A stretch of DNA of 64,000 bases from Solanum dulcamara (taxonomy: Eukaryota > Streptophyta > Magnoliopsida > Solanales > Solanaceae): positions 34,965,097 to 35,029,096 of the forward strand of contig NC_077242.1 in NCBI RefSeq assembly GCF_947179165.1, written 5' to 3'. A model generated the notes under the pieces. That model saw only the letters and a list, made by a program, of their open reading frames with translations. It was not told the origin of the DNA and ran no database searches. Positions 35,481-47,465 of the stretch are shown here, one piece after another. The number at the start of each line of letters is the position of its first letter. Positions within the stretch are counted from its first letter, which is position 1. Position numbers and translations under genes: made by a program.

Positions 35481-36928
35481 TATCATGACCTGACCTATGA
35501 CCTAGTTGTAACACAGTGATCGATACCCCAAAGGGCTCCAACCAAGTATCTTGACATATCGTAAGCAGAGATAGGGAAAATTAAATGCAGAAGTAACATA
35601 GAAAGAGTCTAAAACATGAATAATAAGCGAGATATAAACTCTTACATAGACATTATAACATTTGTCCAACATATGCCTCTACTACTCAAGAAGGGCGGGG
35701 GCTAAGACATGTCTCTAGCTTACCCTCAATACGAATATAACAAAAGTCTTTTTTAGAATGAAATAAGTGCTTAACTCGCCCTCGATAGATAAGGACACAC
35801 TAATCTTCACCAGATGGAAAATCTATCATCCATATATGGGAATGTGATCCTCAACCCTTACATTATGAGATAATGTAAGCAATAATATGAGTTAGTACAT
35901 TTGATTGTACTAAGATGTGGGCATGCCATGCAATATAAGTCATAAGATGCAATGATAAATTAATGTACATGATAAAAATGATAAGTAAATTTATGAGAAA
36001 ACTATAATGATCAAAGTATTTAATAGACATAGTTGAAAACATAAAAGAACATAAAGAGGATATACATATATGGGATAGAACGATAACTGACAATAAGACA
36101 ATGTATTCTATAACATGAAATTCTAAAGTCTCCCGATACTATGGAAGAAAGGGGAATCTACTCGCCAAGGTTGACTCTACCCCACTAGGCGGATGTCATG
36201 AACATGTTCTATATGTGGATCCACTAGCTAGGCCAAAAGGTAATCCTACAGTGGCATATAGTTATGAGACAAGAGACATTATATAAATACCCCATAGGTC
36301 GAACCCCCACCTCAATTATCATTCGGTACTAAGTCAAATCCCACAGAATGCATAACATAGTAATCATACTTAACATATATCATAAAATTTTTCATAGGGT
36401 TAATATTCATAGAGTAGCTTATTTTCAGGTCACACCTGTAATGTGAGTATGAGCCTTTCAACATCACAATATTATCCCTGCATAATTCATGTCCTTAGGT
36501 TCCTAAGTCACCAATTAAGGGTCCTAATCATCTTTCTTCATCAACTTTGATAAAATTTATAGCTTGAACATAATTAATATCCATGATCATAATTCATTCT
36601 TGAATTTAGAGTTAAACTCTTATATATAGTCAATTTGAGTAAAAACCATGAGAATATTTTGAAATCATTGAAATTCATAATCATACTTTATGTAACTCAT
36701 CATTCAAAAAAGCTTCATGTATGGAAATTCACCATTCAACTTGATATCATGCAATTATTATAGAAACTACATATAATGATCATTGATAATAAATTCAAAC
36801 ATAATTGAAACTTCTTAATACGATTCATCAAACTAGGGTCACAAACCCAATTGAAATTAATGAGATTTCGAGTAAAATCCTTTGGACTCCATAGGTGTAA
36901 GGAACCCATGGATCAATCCAAATACGCC
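35481..36928 (-). repeat. M4 5' LTR, start truncated
   Basis: It ends (minus) GGTCATGATA at 35481. Bases 36505-36928 align with 1-420 of M1. It breaks after GGAACCCATGGATCAATCC, where unrelated sequence starts. Confidence 0.8.
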
Positions 36929-37984
36929 TTCGGAACCTATACCTCTATAGAAAAATTTAACCCAAGAGTATTCATCCTTAACACCATATTCAATCAAACC
37001 TTGAAACCTAATCAAAAAGTACTCAATGCAGCATACATTCACACACAAGCTATCAACACCACATTCAAGTGTAGTTCTATAACTACTTTAATACATTCAC
37101 TTGAAACCCTTAACAAGAAGTTATCAATACCCTACTAGAACCACTCACATATCGAAAACCACACATTCAAGCCTACCATTCTAACAAATTTATGGCTCCC
37201 TTGAAGGCAACATCACTTATGAATTTTCATGTCTACATTCACATTTCTACATCCATATTTGCACTAATCCAACCAAAGGCCCCACTAATATACTCTGACC
37301 TAGTGATTTTTGATTAGTATACATGTATGCATTATTTTATCCTTTGCTTTGATTACTTTTTAAGGATTGCAAATATTAAAACTCACCTTATTCTTACTTT
37401 CCGAATGAAGAAGATAACAAATGGGAAAACGAATTAGACAATGGATATTTGAGGCTATCAACCATCATCTAATAACTTGAACATACCAAGGGGTTGCTAA
37501 TATGGGATCACTAGTAAGGGTTAGTAAATATACACCAGTAGACATACCAATTGGCTAGGTGATATTCGCTTATTTAGGGTCCAACAACTTAGGTGCACGA
37601 AACTTACCGATATTGAATATTACACACTAGAAATGTATTACTACTATAATGTTCTACTAGGTTAATGATTTATGGGAAACAAATATATCCTAGTTTCATC
37701 TTATATTGAATTCAGACACATTAATTTATTATTTTTGATACTTGTTACTTCCCATCATTACTATCAATTACTTTTTTACAAACCACACACCATCTATGGA
37801 AATAATACAACTAAAAGTATGAATAATAACAATTAAGATAAGTTTGAACCTCATTCCTCATGGGATAGACCCTAACCTCTATTATGTTCTTTATTTGAAC
37901 AACAACTGCTTTGTACTTCTTTTAGAGGTGTAATGTTGGTGTATCAAAGGCACCTCATTACCCTCAGAACAAAGTTTATTATGG
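36929..37984 (+). repeat. Non-coding stretch, probable P3 LTR/leader second part
   Basis: No convincing open frame; the frames of 95 and 63 residues have no family features. Bases 37855-37965 (CCTCATGGGATAGACCCTAACC, then TTTGTACTTCTTTTAGAGGTGTAA) resemble the LTR-end block of Athila/Tat elements that precedes gag. No PBS is recognisable. Confidence 0.4.
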
Positions 37985-39140
37985 CTAGTTGTTTGACTTT
38001 AATGCTCAACAGTACAGGATTGTTTATAGGCTAGCCATTTGAAGACCAATATGCTCACCTAAATGTGGTGTATGTCTCAAAGAGCAGTGTTAGTAATCCA
38101 AATTTGAATATAGATGTCATCAGATTGCGTATGGTCTCCTTATCATTTGTAGGCAAAGCAATACTTGGTTGACAAAGTTCCCATATAACTCCATCACTAT
38201 ATGGAGGCATTTACATAAGGATTTCATAGAAAAATACTTCCCTTTGTCGAAGAAACTGAAACTGAAAGAAAAAATAAACAACATCCAACAAATATCAAGA
38301 GATTCAATAAGTGCTGCATTTAAAGATTTTAAAAATATGTAAGGATTGTTCCAAACCTCAAAATCAACAATAAATCGGTTTTTATGTATTTTATAGAATA
38401 GTGGACGATAATAGAAAAGCAGTTGCAGATACCATCACTAGAGGAGCATTCATGGAAAATACTTTTGAGGAAGCTGATAAGAGAGACTTGATAAAGTGGC
38501 GATATCAAATAGATCATGGAGAAATAGGAACACAAAAACCATGTAGACCACCTTTGCAATAGGAAACAACCAATATAGGTGAGTCCATAAAAGTTTCTCC
38601 AACAAATTGCATAGTTGAGAACGGAAGTTAACTTGGCGATAAAACAGAACGGTCCAAAAAAATTCAATGCAATAGGATACAAAGGCAGAACACCCATTCA
38701 TGAGGATTATGGACATGTGGAGGATGCATACTATGTGAATAATTAGATAGGAATTTTCTAACTAATGCCCAAGCTTCAAAACATGATACTTGGCGCCAAG
38801 GTCAAGGTAATCAAGGTTGTAACTACAATCATTAAAATAACTTCAACTGAGAAGGAAACTACAACTGCGAATAACTACATTGAGAGAAAACTACAATCAT
38901 GATACAAACTATAACCACAATTGATACAATGACCAAAATTGGGGACAAGATAGAGAAGGTAATAGGGCAAGAAGAGATACTAACAAAAATGAAAAGAGTC
39001 GTGCATATGTCCCACTAGGTAATTAAGATGGCAGATTAGGAATTGCAAGGACTGAAGACATGATGGAAAAGATGATAAAAAAATATTGACTCTACTAAAG
39101 AAAATATCAAAGAGATATGCAATGATCTATCGGGTTGCAT
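37985..39140 (+). pseudogene. P3 gag remnant
   Basis: Readable pieces: PFEDQYAHLNVV-like start with NLNIDVIRLRMVSLSFVGKA (38030-38160), then FYRIVDDNRKAVADTITRGAFMENTFEEAD (about 38395-38480), which is the Athila/Tat gag landmark (DDNTK..VD..A.GAF..KT..EA). Asn-rich stretches (38810-38950) follow. Many stops. The minus-strand frames over 38329-38716 are shadows. Confidence 0.75.
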
Positions 39141-39479
39141 GCTACATCCATAAAATATATTGAGTAGCAGTTGGGTCAGATTTTCTCATCTTTGATTCCA
39201 CGCCAAAAAGGAACACTTCAAAGTAATATAGTCCTAAATCTAAAAAAATTATGATGATGCATCACAATAAACACCCAAAGTTGTGCCCTGACAGCGGATC
39301 CACCAATGCAAGTAGTAGTGGATGATACACATGATTCCTATTCTAGTGGGAATAAAACAGTAGCCTAAAAAGAAGAGAAAGTTGAGGGAGAGAAATTTAT
39401 TGACAGATAACCTAAAAGGGGGAAAAATTATCATGAAGCGATTGTCAAAGATAAATAGGTCATTCCAACTCCAACTCTC

Positions 39480-39860
39480 ATTTCGCAACCGCCTTTATAT
39501 TTTGCACAGAGAATGAATAAAAAACCTTAGGATGGAAAATATCACAAGTTCATCTCTATTTTGAAACAACTATCAATTAATGTTCCTCTGATTAAAGCAT
39601 TACAATAGATTCTTAGGTATGTGAAGTTTATGAAGGACCATCTGACAAAGAAGAGAACATTGAGCTTCGAACCTACTGACATCTTACATAATTATAGTGC
39701 ACTAGCCATCCATTACCTTGTATAGAAAAATGAGAATCTTGGAGAATTCACTATTCCATGTACTATGAGAGCTTTCAACATTGCTAAAGCTTTGTGTGAT
39801 GTAGGTGCTAGCATTAATCTAATGCCTTTAGCAGTATTTTAATTGATCTTGGATCCCCCA
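39480..39860 (+). pseudogene. P3 aspartic protease remnant
   Basis: QPPLYFAQRMNKKP.DGKYHKFISILKQLSINVPLIKAL, KFMKDHLTKKRTLSFE, then FTIPCTMRAFNIAKALCDVGASINLMPLAVF (39750-39840). The D-x-G catalytic Asp is present as CDVGAS. One stop and a frame change follow, and the rest of the protease is short. Confidence 0.8.
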
Positions 39861-39879
39861 AACTGATGCCAATTAGAGC

Positions 39880-40115
39880 TCAAATCCATTCTATCTCACT
39901 TGCAATATGTATTCTTGGGGCTCGACAACACCTTACTGGTCATTATAGATGCTAATTTAAATGAAAGGCAAGTAGTGACATTCACATCTGTGTTGTGGCA
40001 TTTCAAGAGGGAAATTAGATGGTCCATATCTGACATCATAGGCATCCCACCGGGTAATGTTCTCAAAAATTGCGACACGTACCTTATTTCAAACCTAGCA
40101 TTGAGCACCAGATGA
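39880..40115 (+). pseudogene. P3 pre-RT segment
   Basis: The open piece includes YVFLGLDNTLLVIIDANLNERQ and LWHFKREIRWSISDIIGIPPG. This corresponds to the Athila/Tat segment (YAYLGE..TLPVII....L..EQ, HK.AIGWTIADIKGI.P) just before the RT fingers. The RT palm, including the YxDD box, is missing: the sequence passes quickly to the RNase H hinge near 40270. Confidence 0.75.
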
Positions 40116-40269
40116 TACTTAACCCACCTATGCAAGAGTTCGTCAAGAAATATTTCAACAAGTGGGTAGATACTTGACTGATTTATCCAATTTCTAACAT
40201 TAAATGGGTAAGTCATGTCCAATATTTACCTAAGAAGAGAGAAATCATGATGGTGCCGAATGATTTCTC

Positions 40270-40870
40270 CTTAAAGGGTGTAGAATCTTTCTAGAACATG
40301 TTGGCATTTCACAGATTCATCAATAATTTCTCAAAAATAGCAAATCTATTATGAACTTACTCGAGAAGAAGATGAAGTTCATTTCTTATGAGTCATGTAT
40401 AAATGTGTATGAAGAATCGAAAAAGATGTTGATTTCAGCACCCATCATTATTTCACTAGATTGGAATCAACTGTTTAAAGTTATGTGTAATGTTAGTGAG
40501 GTGGCACTTGATGTAGTGTTAGGGTATATAAGTAGGAAGATTCTTTATCCCAAATACTTGCTAGCGAAGCCCTCAATATTGCTCAAAAAAACTACATAGT
40601 GATCGAACAAGAATTGCTTGTCTGAATAAGAATTGCTTGTCGTTGCATTCGAGAAATTCAAATCCTACTTGCTTGGCATCAATGTAACTTACACACTGAT
40701 CTTGTAGGATTGAGATACCTTATGAAAAATAAATATACTATGCCAAAATTAATTAGATGGGTGCTGTTATTGCAAGAGTTTGGATTTGAGGTTAGAGACA
40801 AAAAATGGTCTGAAAATCAGGTTGTTGATAACTTGTCTAGACATAAAGAAGAGGCAATGTTGAAATTGAC
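40270..40870 (+). pseudogene. P3 RNase H remnant
   Basis: Hinge HRFINNFSKIANLL, then frame 40351-40599 with LISAPIIISLDWNQLFKVMCNVSEVALDVVLG (the Asp of the usual CDAS is Asn in CNVS). Frame 40710-41012 has [32 protein letters not shown] and [14 protein letters not shown] (family NQVADHLSRLE). A short duplication repeats AGAATTGCTTGTC at 40610-40640. Confidence 0.8.
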
Positions 40871-40879
40871 AGATGGGGT

Positions 40880-42048
40880 TAAAGTAGATGACAATTTCTC
40901 AAATGATCAAGTGTTGGCGGTGTCACATGATCTAATTTCGTGCTTCACATATTTTGCTAATTATTTTGTAAGTGATGTAGTGCCTTCAAATTTGTCTTTT
41001 CACCAATGCTGAAAGATTATGTATGATGTGAAGAAGTTTTTTGGGGAAGAATCATATTTTATTCATGTACGTGCAGAGATTCTTCATCAATTTCTGAGGT
41101 TTAGATTATGAGTATTTTAGAACCATGTGATTCAATTTCTGTTGGAAGTCATCATAATTGTACCTGGAAAACCTAAGATATTTTGCAATATGGGTAATAT
41201 TGACCCACTATTCATCAACTTGCAGATAATTTTGCCAAATCATGTGATCATTGTCAAAGAAAAGGAGGCATTTTAAGGAAAAATAAATTTCCACTCACTC
41301 TAATTTTTTTGATGGAATTGTTTGACATTTAGGGTCTTAAATTTATGGTACCATTTGTGAGTTCAAATGGGATGAATTACATAGTTGTTGTGGTTGAATA
41401 TATGTCTAAATGGGTGAACGCCATAGAGCTTTCTAACAATAAAGTAAATAGTGTCACCCCATTCATTAAAGAAATATGTTCTCTAGATTTGGTACACAAA
41501 GGGCAATAATCAATGATGAACGCTCCCACTTTTCTAATAGGTTGTTCAAATCAATTCTTGAGAAATATGGGGTTTGACATAGTGCTAAGACTCCTTACTA
41601 TCAACAAATTAGTTAGAAAGTCAAAGTTCAAACTTAAACATAAAGCAAATCGTGGAAAAAATGGTGAATTTAAATATAAGTGATTGGTCAAGGCATCTTG
41701 ATGACGGCTTCTGCTCATATTGCCCTACATTTAAGACTCTCATAGGTATGTCATCTTACCAAATAGTGTTTCGGAAGTCTTGATGTTCCCGTCAAGTTAG
41801 AGAATAAAGTCATATGGGTGCTCAAAAGGCTAAATCTAGATTGCTATACTGCATCAAAACAGATGAATAAACTTAATAAGCTTGATGAGTTTTGCCAAAA
41901 TGCATATCAAAGTTCAGCCTTGTACAAGGAGAGAATGAAAAGGTATCATGAACAAAAAATTGTCAAGAGAGAATATGCACACAGAGATTTGGTTCTCAAG
42001 TTCAACTAATGGTTCCACTTATTTCTTAGTAAACTTAAGTCAAAGTTG
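40880..42048 (+). pseudogene. P3 integrase remnant, first part
   Basis: The front [22 protein letters not shown] is open (40920-41010). The core reads FVSSNGMNYIVVVVEYMSKWVNAIEL (Asp region altered), later IVLRLLTI, and then a tail LNKLDEFCQNAYQSSALYKERMKRYHEQKI (41818-42009) leading to DLVLKFN..FHLFLSKLKSKL. It is cut at 42048 by P5 and resumes at 47471 with VGPF. Several stops and frameshifts predate or postdate the insertion. Confidence 0.8.
42044..42048 (+). repeat. Target-site duplication of P5, left copy
   Basis: AGTTG before the P5 LTR start; AGTTA at 47466-47470 after its end (one substitution). Dropping P5 and one copy restores codons K-S-K-L-V-G-P-F of the P3 integrase. Confidence 0.8.
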
Positions 42049-44019
42049 TGTAAGATTTCGGAAGTTGGAAAGTCAGAAAATAAGGTTCAAAAGAAAAATT
42101 TTGGGAAAAACTAAGTTTTTTGCAGCTGGTGATGACCACGAAGGCCATGAAGGGTCGTGTTCCTCACAATGATTCGTGGTGAATACTACGAGCCATAGTG
42201 CCCTTTATGTTGACCCTCCCCTAAGACCCTTAGATTTGAACTCCAAGTCTGGGACAACGTCCAAACAACCATGGGCCGTATTAGCTTTCACGCACGATAG
42301 TGGGTCCCGTGGTGGGAAAGGCCCCTTTTCAAAAGTTGATGTCCATCTCCTCAAAGAAGACAATTGACTGTATTTTCCATAACAGTCTGTGGTGATGGTC
42401 TATCTAGGTGTCCGAATTTTGTTTTAAGTTAGGGTTATTTTGTTCATTTCCCTATATTTCATTAGTGAATGTTGACGGTTTTTGGGAGTATATTCTTACC
42501 TATTAAGTAACCTTAATTCACTTAACCCTCTCATTCTCACATAATCCCCAAAATTGAAAATCTTCTCTCTCAAGTTTCCTCTCAAGAGTCTTCTTGTCTC
42601 TCAATCTATTTAATAATTTCTTCAAGGTCAAGCTTCTATTCACTTCAAGTTAGGGATCATAAAGGTAAAGATGTGTGGGACTTTATCCATAGGTACCTTT
42701 CACCCTTGGAATCCGAAAAATTTCTTGTCAAATTCTCTTATGATTTCTTCAACTTAAAGCCCTAATGTCATGATTTGCATTGGGTCTTATTAATTATGAT
42801 ATGGTTTAATTTTGTTAACCTAATTATGCATAATTAATATCATATAGCATAATTTCAACTTGAATTTCAATTACCCATGAGTTTCAAGTATGATTTATGA
42901 GACATGATCATGATTTTCAAGTTATTTCTATGAAAGCTTTATGAATGAGTTTAAAGATGTTTTTTCCAAAACGTTTATGAATTATGAATCTTTGATATTT
43001 TAAGCAAGTTAATTATAGGTAAATTTAAGCCCCTAAAGAAGTTTTATGAATAAAAATATGTAATGATGGAAGGTCTACACCCACATTGCATGAGTTATGA
43101 TCATGTTTTATGAGAGTTCCTTTGGGATAATAACTAAGCACTGAGAGGACTTTTAGGTGGTGTGCGGTCCTATATACCATTGAATCTACCCAATGGAATC
43201 CTAGTTGCAACCTTTTAGTCCCATACTACGTTGCCCGCATAGGTTTGCAGATGCCAATATGGCGATACTGGTGGATCCACATAGAAAAGTTGGATGAGTT
43301 ACTAATAAAGTATACCTTAGCAAGGTAGTCTCCCCCATCTCAATGTGGGAGTCATCGGATTTTATGTAATAGCTCTCATGGTCTTATATGTTGGTTAATG
43401 TTCTAATCCCACACCAATTTTAGTTAAGTTATAACTTTTTATGATAATGAGGATTTATTGCATTGACCAACGAGTTAAATGTTTTAATGTTTTCATGATA
43501 TTGTTCTACCATCCCATGATACATATTAACTATGTTCTATGATTATTGTTCATGCATATTCTCACATACTTAGTGCATTCCATGTACTAACACATATTTT
43601 TACCTACATTATATCATAATGTAGGGTCCAACGACCATGCTTATCCTTCTCCAGCTCATGGCTAGTATTTCCTTTTAGCTTACTATTGGTGAGTCCTCAC
43701 AATTCAAGGACATGACACTTATTTCATATTTGATATTTTTTACTTTATTACTCTTGTGGTTTCTATTTAGGTGAGCTAGGAGCATGTCTTATGACCCCAT
43801 CGATTTAGTATAGTCATGTTAGATTGTAAAGAGTCTATATTGTCACTTTCTCATTTCAAGACTTATTTTCCATTTGAGATTTTGGTTTTGTATCTTGATT
43901 TAGTTTTATTGCTTATTTACCTTATGTATGATCATGTATGTTATGCTAAGAGGCTTGGTTGGGGTCCTTCTGGATTCTAATCGATATTTTGCGACAAGGC
44001 CCTAGGTTGGCTCATGACA
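42049..44019 (+). repeat. P5 5' LTR
   Basis: It starts TGTAAGATTTCGGAAGTTGG, ends GGCTCATGACA, 1971 bp. Palindromic GTGG/CCAC and CATGGGCCG motifs lie at 42120-42410. The later half matches 46970-47465 (for example CTAGGAGC.TGTCTTATG, GTTATGCTAAGAG). The open frames at 41948-42367 within it are chance frames. Confidence 0.88.
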
Positions 44020-44023
44020 TACA

Positions 44024-44035
44024 TAGTATTAGAGC
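44024..44035 (+). other. P5 primer-binding site
   Basis: TAGTATTAGAGC, 10 of 12 matches to TGGTATCAGAGC, followed by ACAAGG, four bases after the LTR. Confidence 0.85.
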
Positions 44036-44236
44036 ACAAGGTTTGAGTGTTCTAGGGAGTCTAACATATTGCATCAAGTAGAGTCGAGTCCATTGGTATT
44101 AAGAGCACCATATAAATGAATAGGAAGATATAAGGCATCTTAGGAAATATTTCCCTTCTTTCAAAATCTTATCGTGCTTTATAGTTAAACTCAAAGGTTT
44201 CCGCCTCTAACATTTTCTCTTTGCGAGTACATAGTC

Positions 44237-44960
44237 ATGCCTCTAAGAAGAGCTCCCGTCCAAAGGAATGTTGAAGAGGAGCCACAAGCTCCGAATACCC
44301 CTTTAAATGAATAAGTGACTAATGTGGAGTCTCAAGATGCTTTTTAGATTCTAGGCCAAGTTGTGACTACTCAAATGAACAAAGGATTAGTTGTTCCTCC
44401 CAATATATCTACTCCTGCTTCAAGGATTAGAGACTTCACGAGGATTAACCCTTCCAATTTTTATGGATCCTAGGTTGATGAGGATCCCTAAGACTTTGTT
44501 GATGAATTGTACAAGATTGTTGGAATTATTGGAGTGTCTTCAGAGGAGAAAGAAGAATTGGGGGCCTACTAACTCAAAGGTATCTCTCAAGTGTCGCATA
44601 ACCGGTGGAAAGACGAAAGGGTTAAAAAGAGTCCCATAGGTTAGGAAAAGTTGAAAGTTGCATTTATTGACCACTTACTCCCACTTGAGTTAAGGGAGGA
44701 ATTGGTGTTGGAATTTATCAACATCAAGAAAGGAAATATGAGTGTCAGTAAGTATGCCCACATGTTCACAAAGTTTTCCAAGTATACTTCTTTTGTAGCC
44801 AATCTTCATGTCTGAATGACCAAGTTTATTTTGGGAGTGTCGAACTTGTTTATGAAAAAACTTTGAACGGCTATGCTCATCAAGGAGATGGATATCTCTC
44901 GGCTCATGACTTATTCCAATTGATGAATTGACTATAGAAGCCTACATGTCCCAAGAAACT
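44237..44960 (+). pseudogene. P5 gag remnant
   Basis: The ATG at 44237 begins MPLRRAPVQRNVEEEPQAPNT. Capsid motifs follow: SRIRDFTRINPSNFYGS, DEDP.DFVDELYKIVGIIGVSSEEKEELGAY, LPLELREELVLEFINIKKGNMSVSKYAHMF (44400-44800), then MLIKEMDISRLMTYS (about 44875-44925). About seven in-frame stops. This start context matches P2 (MPPRRDP). Nucleocapsid and protease are not recognisable downstream; 44960-45250 has no clear motif. Confidence 0.85.
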
Positions 44961-45254
44961 TTGGATCTCTTTCACAGATATAGGAGGGAGTAGGTTCTCA
45001 ATAACCTTAATCCTTATTTTGTCCACCTCCAGGCCTTTCTCAAAAATTTTGTGGCCAAGCACTATAATTTCTTTGACCTTGAAATGGCACTTTTCCTAGT
45101 TGAGAACAGTGATGGTGTTGTTTGGAATTATTGGGGCTAAATAAACAAGAATAGGTAGTTGAATTATCTATTGTTGGTAAAAGATAGGGCATTCGTAGAA
45201 TAAATCGAACCATATAAACTATGTAGCCAGCATTGGATAAGATCGTGCCCTTGA

Positions 45255-45790
45255 TTTGAGAGAAGATGACTTTTACAACTCGATATGGTTACTTTGAGTT
45301 TTTGGTTAGGTCTTTTGGACTAATGAATGCCCCTGTAGTTTTTATAGATTTGATGAACAGGGTGTTCAAACAATACTTGAATATATTTGTTATTGTATTC
45401 ATTGATGATATTTGATCTATCATTGATGATATTTTGATCAACTCTCAAAGTGAGGAAAAGCATGCCAATAATTTAAGGATTGTGTTGCAAATTTTCAAGG
45501 ACCATCAGCTGTATGTAAAGTTTAGCAAATGTGAATTTTTGTTAAGGTCAATTGCTTTCCTTGGCCACATCATCTCTGGTGAAATAATTATGGTTGACCC
45601 AAAGAAAACTGTGGCAGTAAAGAATTAGCCTAGATCGTTGACTCCTTCCGATATTCATAGTTTCTTAGGCTTAGTTGATTATTATAGACAGTTTGTCAAA
45701 GTTTTATCTTTCATTTCACCGCCCTTGACTACTTTGACTCAAAAGAAGATAAAGTTCCAATGGTCTGAGGCATATGAGAAAAGCTTCTAG
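45255..45790 (+). pseudogene. P5 reverse transcriptase remnant with duplicated catalytic box
   Basis: Palm segment: [38 protein letters not shown], then FVIVFIDDI, a stop, SIIDDILINS. The IDDI box is present twice through a 21-bp tandem duplication (45400-45420 and 45421-45441); one T fewer in the first copy creates TGA. Then NLRIVLQIFKDHQLYVKFSKCEFLL and the hinge DIHSFLGLVDYYRQFVKV. The fingers region upstream is deleted. Confidence 0.85.
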
Positions 45791-45793
45791 CAA

Positions 45794-46387
45794 TTGAAGG
45801 ATAGGGTTACCTCTGCTCCTGTGTTGACTTTAATAAAAGGTTGCAATGGGTTTGTTGTGTATTGTGATGCTTCACGAGGTTGTCTTGTTTGTTCTCTAAT
45901 GGAAAATGGTAAAGTGATAGCTTATTCTTCAAGGCAATTTGAGTCACATAAGAAGAATTACCCAACTCATGATTTGGAATTGGTGGTGGTGGTATTTTCT
46001 TTGAAGTTATGGAGACACTATCTCTATGGTGTCCAGGTGGATATTTTCTCAGAACACAAGAGTTTGCAGTATGTGTTCACACAAAAGGACATGAACCTTC
46101 GTCAAAGGAGATGGCTTGAGTTATTGAAAGATTATGAAAAGAGTATGACATACTATTGGGGTAAGGAAAATATGGTTGCTGACGCTCTTAGTAGATTGTC
46201 CGTGAGTAGTGTTGCCCATATTGAGGATAAGAAGAAAGAGATAGTTTGGGATGTGCATAGATCAGCCTATTTGGTAGTCCAATTGGTTTATTTTGAGGAT
46301 GATGGCGTTATTATGCAAAATGCTTCCGAATCATCTCTTATGGCGGATGTTAAGGGAAAACAAGATAGCGATCCTGTTTTGGTTTAA
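45794..46387 (+). CDS. P5 RNase H, open 197-residue fragment
   Basis: Uninterrupted frame covering the full Ty3-type RNase H. Residues 1-20 give TSAPVLTL, then FVVYCDASRGCL with the first catalytic Asp (about residue 28). LELVVVVFSLKLWRHYLYG carries the Glu region, SEHKSLQYVFTQKDMNLRQRRWLELLKDY follows, and NMVADALSRLS carries the last Asp. In the family the third motif is TDHKSLQ; here it is SEHKSLQ, Asp to Glu, a conservative but probably damaging change. The ATG is internal, because RNase H is normally part of the polyprotein. The frame closes with a stop before the integrase zinc finger (46388). Confidence 0.8.
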   Translation: MKDRVTSAPVLTLIKGCNGFVVYCDASRGCLVCSLMENGKVIAYSSRQFESHKKNYPTHDLELVVVVFSLKLWRHYLYGVQVDIFSEHKSLQYVFTQKDMNLRQRRWLELLKDYEKSMTYYWGKENMVADALSRLSVSSVAHIEDKKKEIVWDVHRSAYLVVQLVYFEDDGVIMQNASESSLMADVKGKQDSDPVLV

Positions 46388-46968
46388 TTGAAGAAGGTAG
46401 TTGCTGAAAAATCCACTGAGGTTTTCTCCAAAAGGGGAGATGGTGTTTTGAGATATCAAGACAGATTGTGTGTTCTGAATGTTGATGTCTTGAAAGATAT
46501 GATATTGTCCGAAGCTTATAGTTTATGGTATTCTATACATCCTAGTTCCGCAAAGAAGTATCGAGATTTTAGGGGAGGGTATTGATTGAATAGCATGAAA
46601 AGGGATATTGCAAAATTCGATCTAAGTGACCTAATTGTCAACAAGTGAAGGTTGAATATCTAAAATTGAGAGATTTGGCTTAAGACATTGAGATTCCTAC
46701 TTGGAAGTGGGAAGTCTTATATATGGACTTCATTACTGGTTTGCCTCATTCTCATAGGCAACATGAATCTATTTAGGTGGTTGTTGACCAAATGATTAAG
46801 TCGGCTTATTTTCTGCCTATTAAGACTTCATATTCAATCGAGGATTATGCTAGTTGTACATTTGAGAGTTAGTTAAGCTCTATCGTATTCCATTATCTAT
46901 CATTTTGGATTGAGGTACTCAGTTTATAGCTCAGTTTTGGATGTCCTTCTAATAAAGTCTTGATGGTA
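46388..46968 (+). pseudogene. P5 integrase front remnant
   Basis: VVAEKSTEVFSKRGDGVLRYQDRLCVLNVDVLKDMILSEAYSLWYSIHPSSAKKYRDF (46388-46585) is the zinc-finger front, with H-x-H readable as YSIHPSS. Core pieces NSMKRDIAKF and, in another frame, DFITGLPH-like follow to a GTQFIAQFW-like segment at 46915-46945. The rest, including the C-terminus and polypurine tract, is deleted to the 3' LTR. Confidence 0.8.
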
Positions 46969-46969
46969 T

Positions 46970-47465
46970 TCCATTATCTATGTCCTATGTTTATCATGCA
47001 TGCATCTTCTCACATATATAGTGTATTTCATGTACTAACGCATACTTTTGCCTATATTATATCATAATGTAAGTTCGATGACCATGCTCCTCCTCCTCTT
47101 TCTCGTGTATAGTGCTTGCTATTAGCTTGCTATTGGTGAGTCCTCACAGTTCGAGGACATGACGCTTATTTCATATTTGACAATTGTTACTTCATTACTC
47201 TTATGTTTTCTATTTGGGTGAGCTAGGAGCTTGTCTTATACCCCCATCGTGTTAGTAGAGGTATGTTAAATAGTAAAGAGTCTATGTTGTGGCTTTCTTG
47301 TTTTAAGACTTGTGTTCCATTTGAGATTTTGGTTTCGTATTTTGATTTAGCTTTATTTATTATTTACCTTATATATGCTCATGTATGTTATGCTAAGAGT
47401 CTTAGTTGGGGTCCTTCGTAATTCTAATCACCGTATTACGACTTGCCCTAAGTCAGGTCATGATA
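46970..47465 (+). repeat. P5 3' LTR, left-truncated
   Basis: It aligns with 43510-44019 and ends CAGGTCATGATA (TGACA decayed to TGATA). The repeat TATTCCATTATCTAT occurs at 46886 and again at the breakpoint (46968), which may have promoted the deletion. Confidence 0.8.

Larger units (their letters stand above)
34565..36928 (-). mobile_element. M4: gypsy fragment, gag plus 5' LTR
   Basis: On the minus strand: LTR (35481 to about 36928, start missing), PBS (35465-35476) and gag (34605-35330). Both ends are truncated: gag stops shortly after capsid, and pol is absent. The LTR backbone matches M1. Neither edge shows a TSD. Confidence 0.8.
42049..47465 (+). mobile_element. P5: gypsy element inserted in the P3 integrase
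   Basis: LTR (42049-44019), PBS, gag, RT, RNase H, integrase front and a truncated second LTR (about 46970-47465), flanked by AGTTG/AGTTA. Length 5417 bp. The lineage is the same as P2/M1. A deletion joined the integrase core to the later half of the 3' LTR. It is younger than P3 by position. Confidence 0.88.

Noticed and set aside
36851..37138. 95-residue plus-strand frame
   Set aside because: It crosses the M4 LTR breakpoint at about 36928 and has no recognisable domain.
38329..38716. Overlapping minus-strand frames of 122 and 88 residues with hydrophobic stretches
   Set aside because: Antisense to the P3 gag, where the DDNRKAVADTITRGAF landmark is readable on plus.
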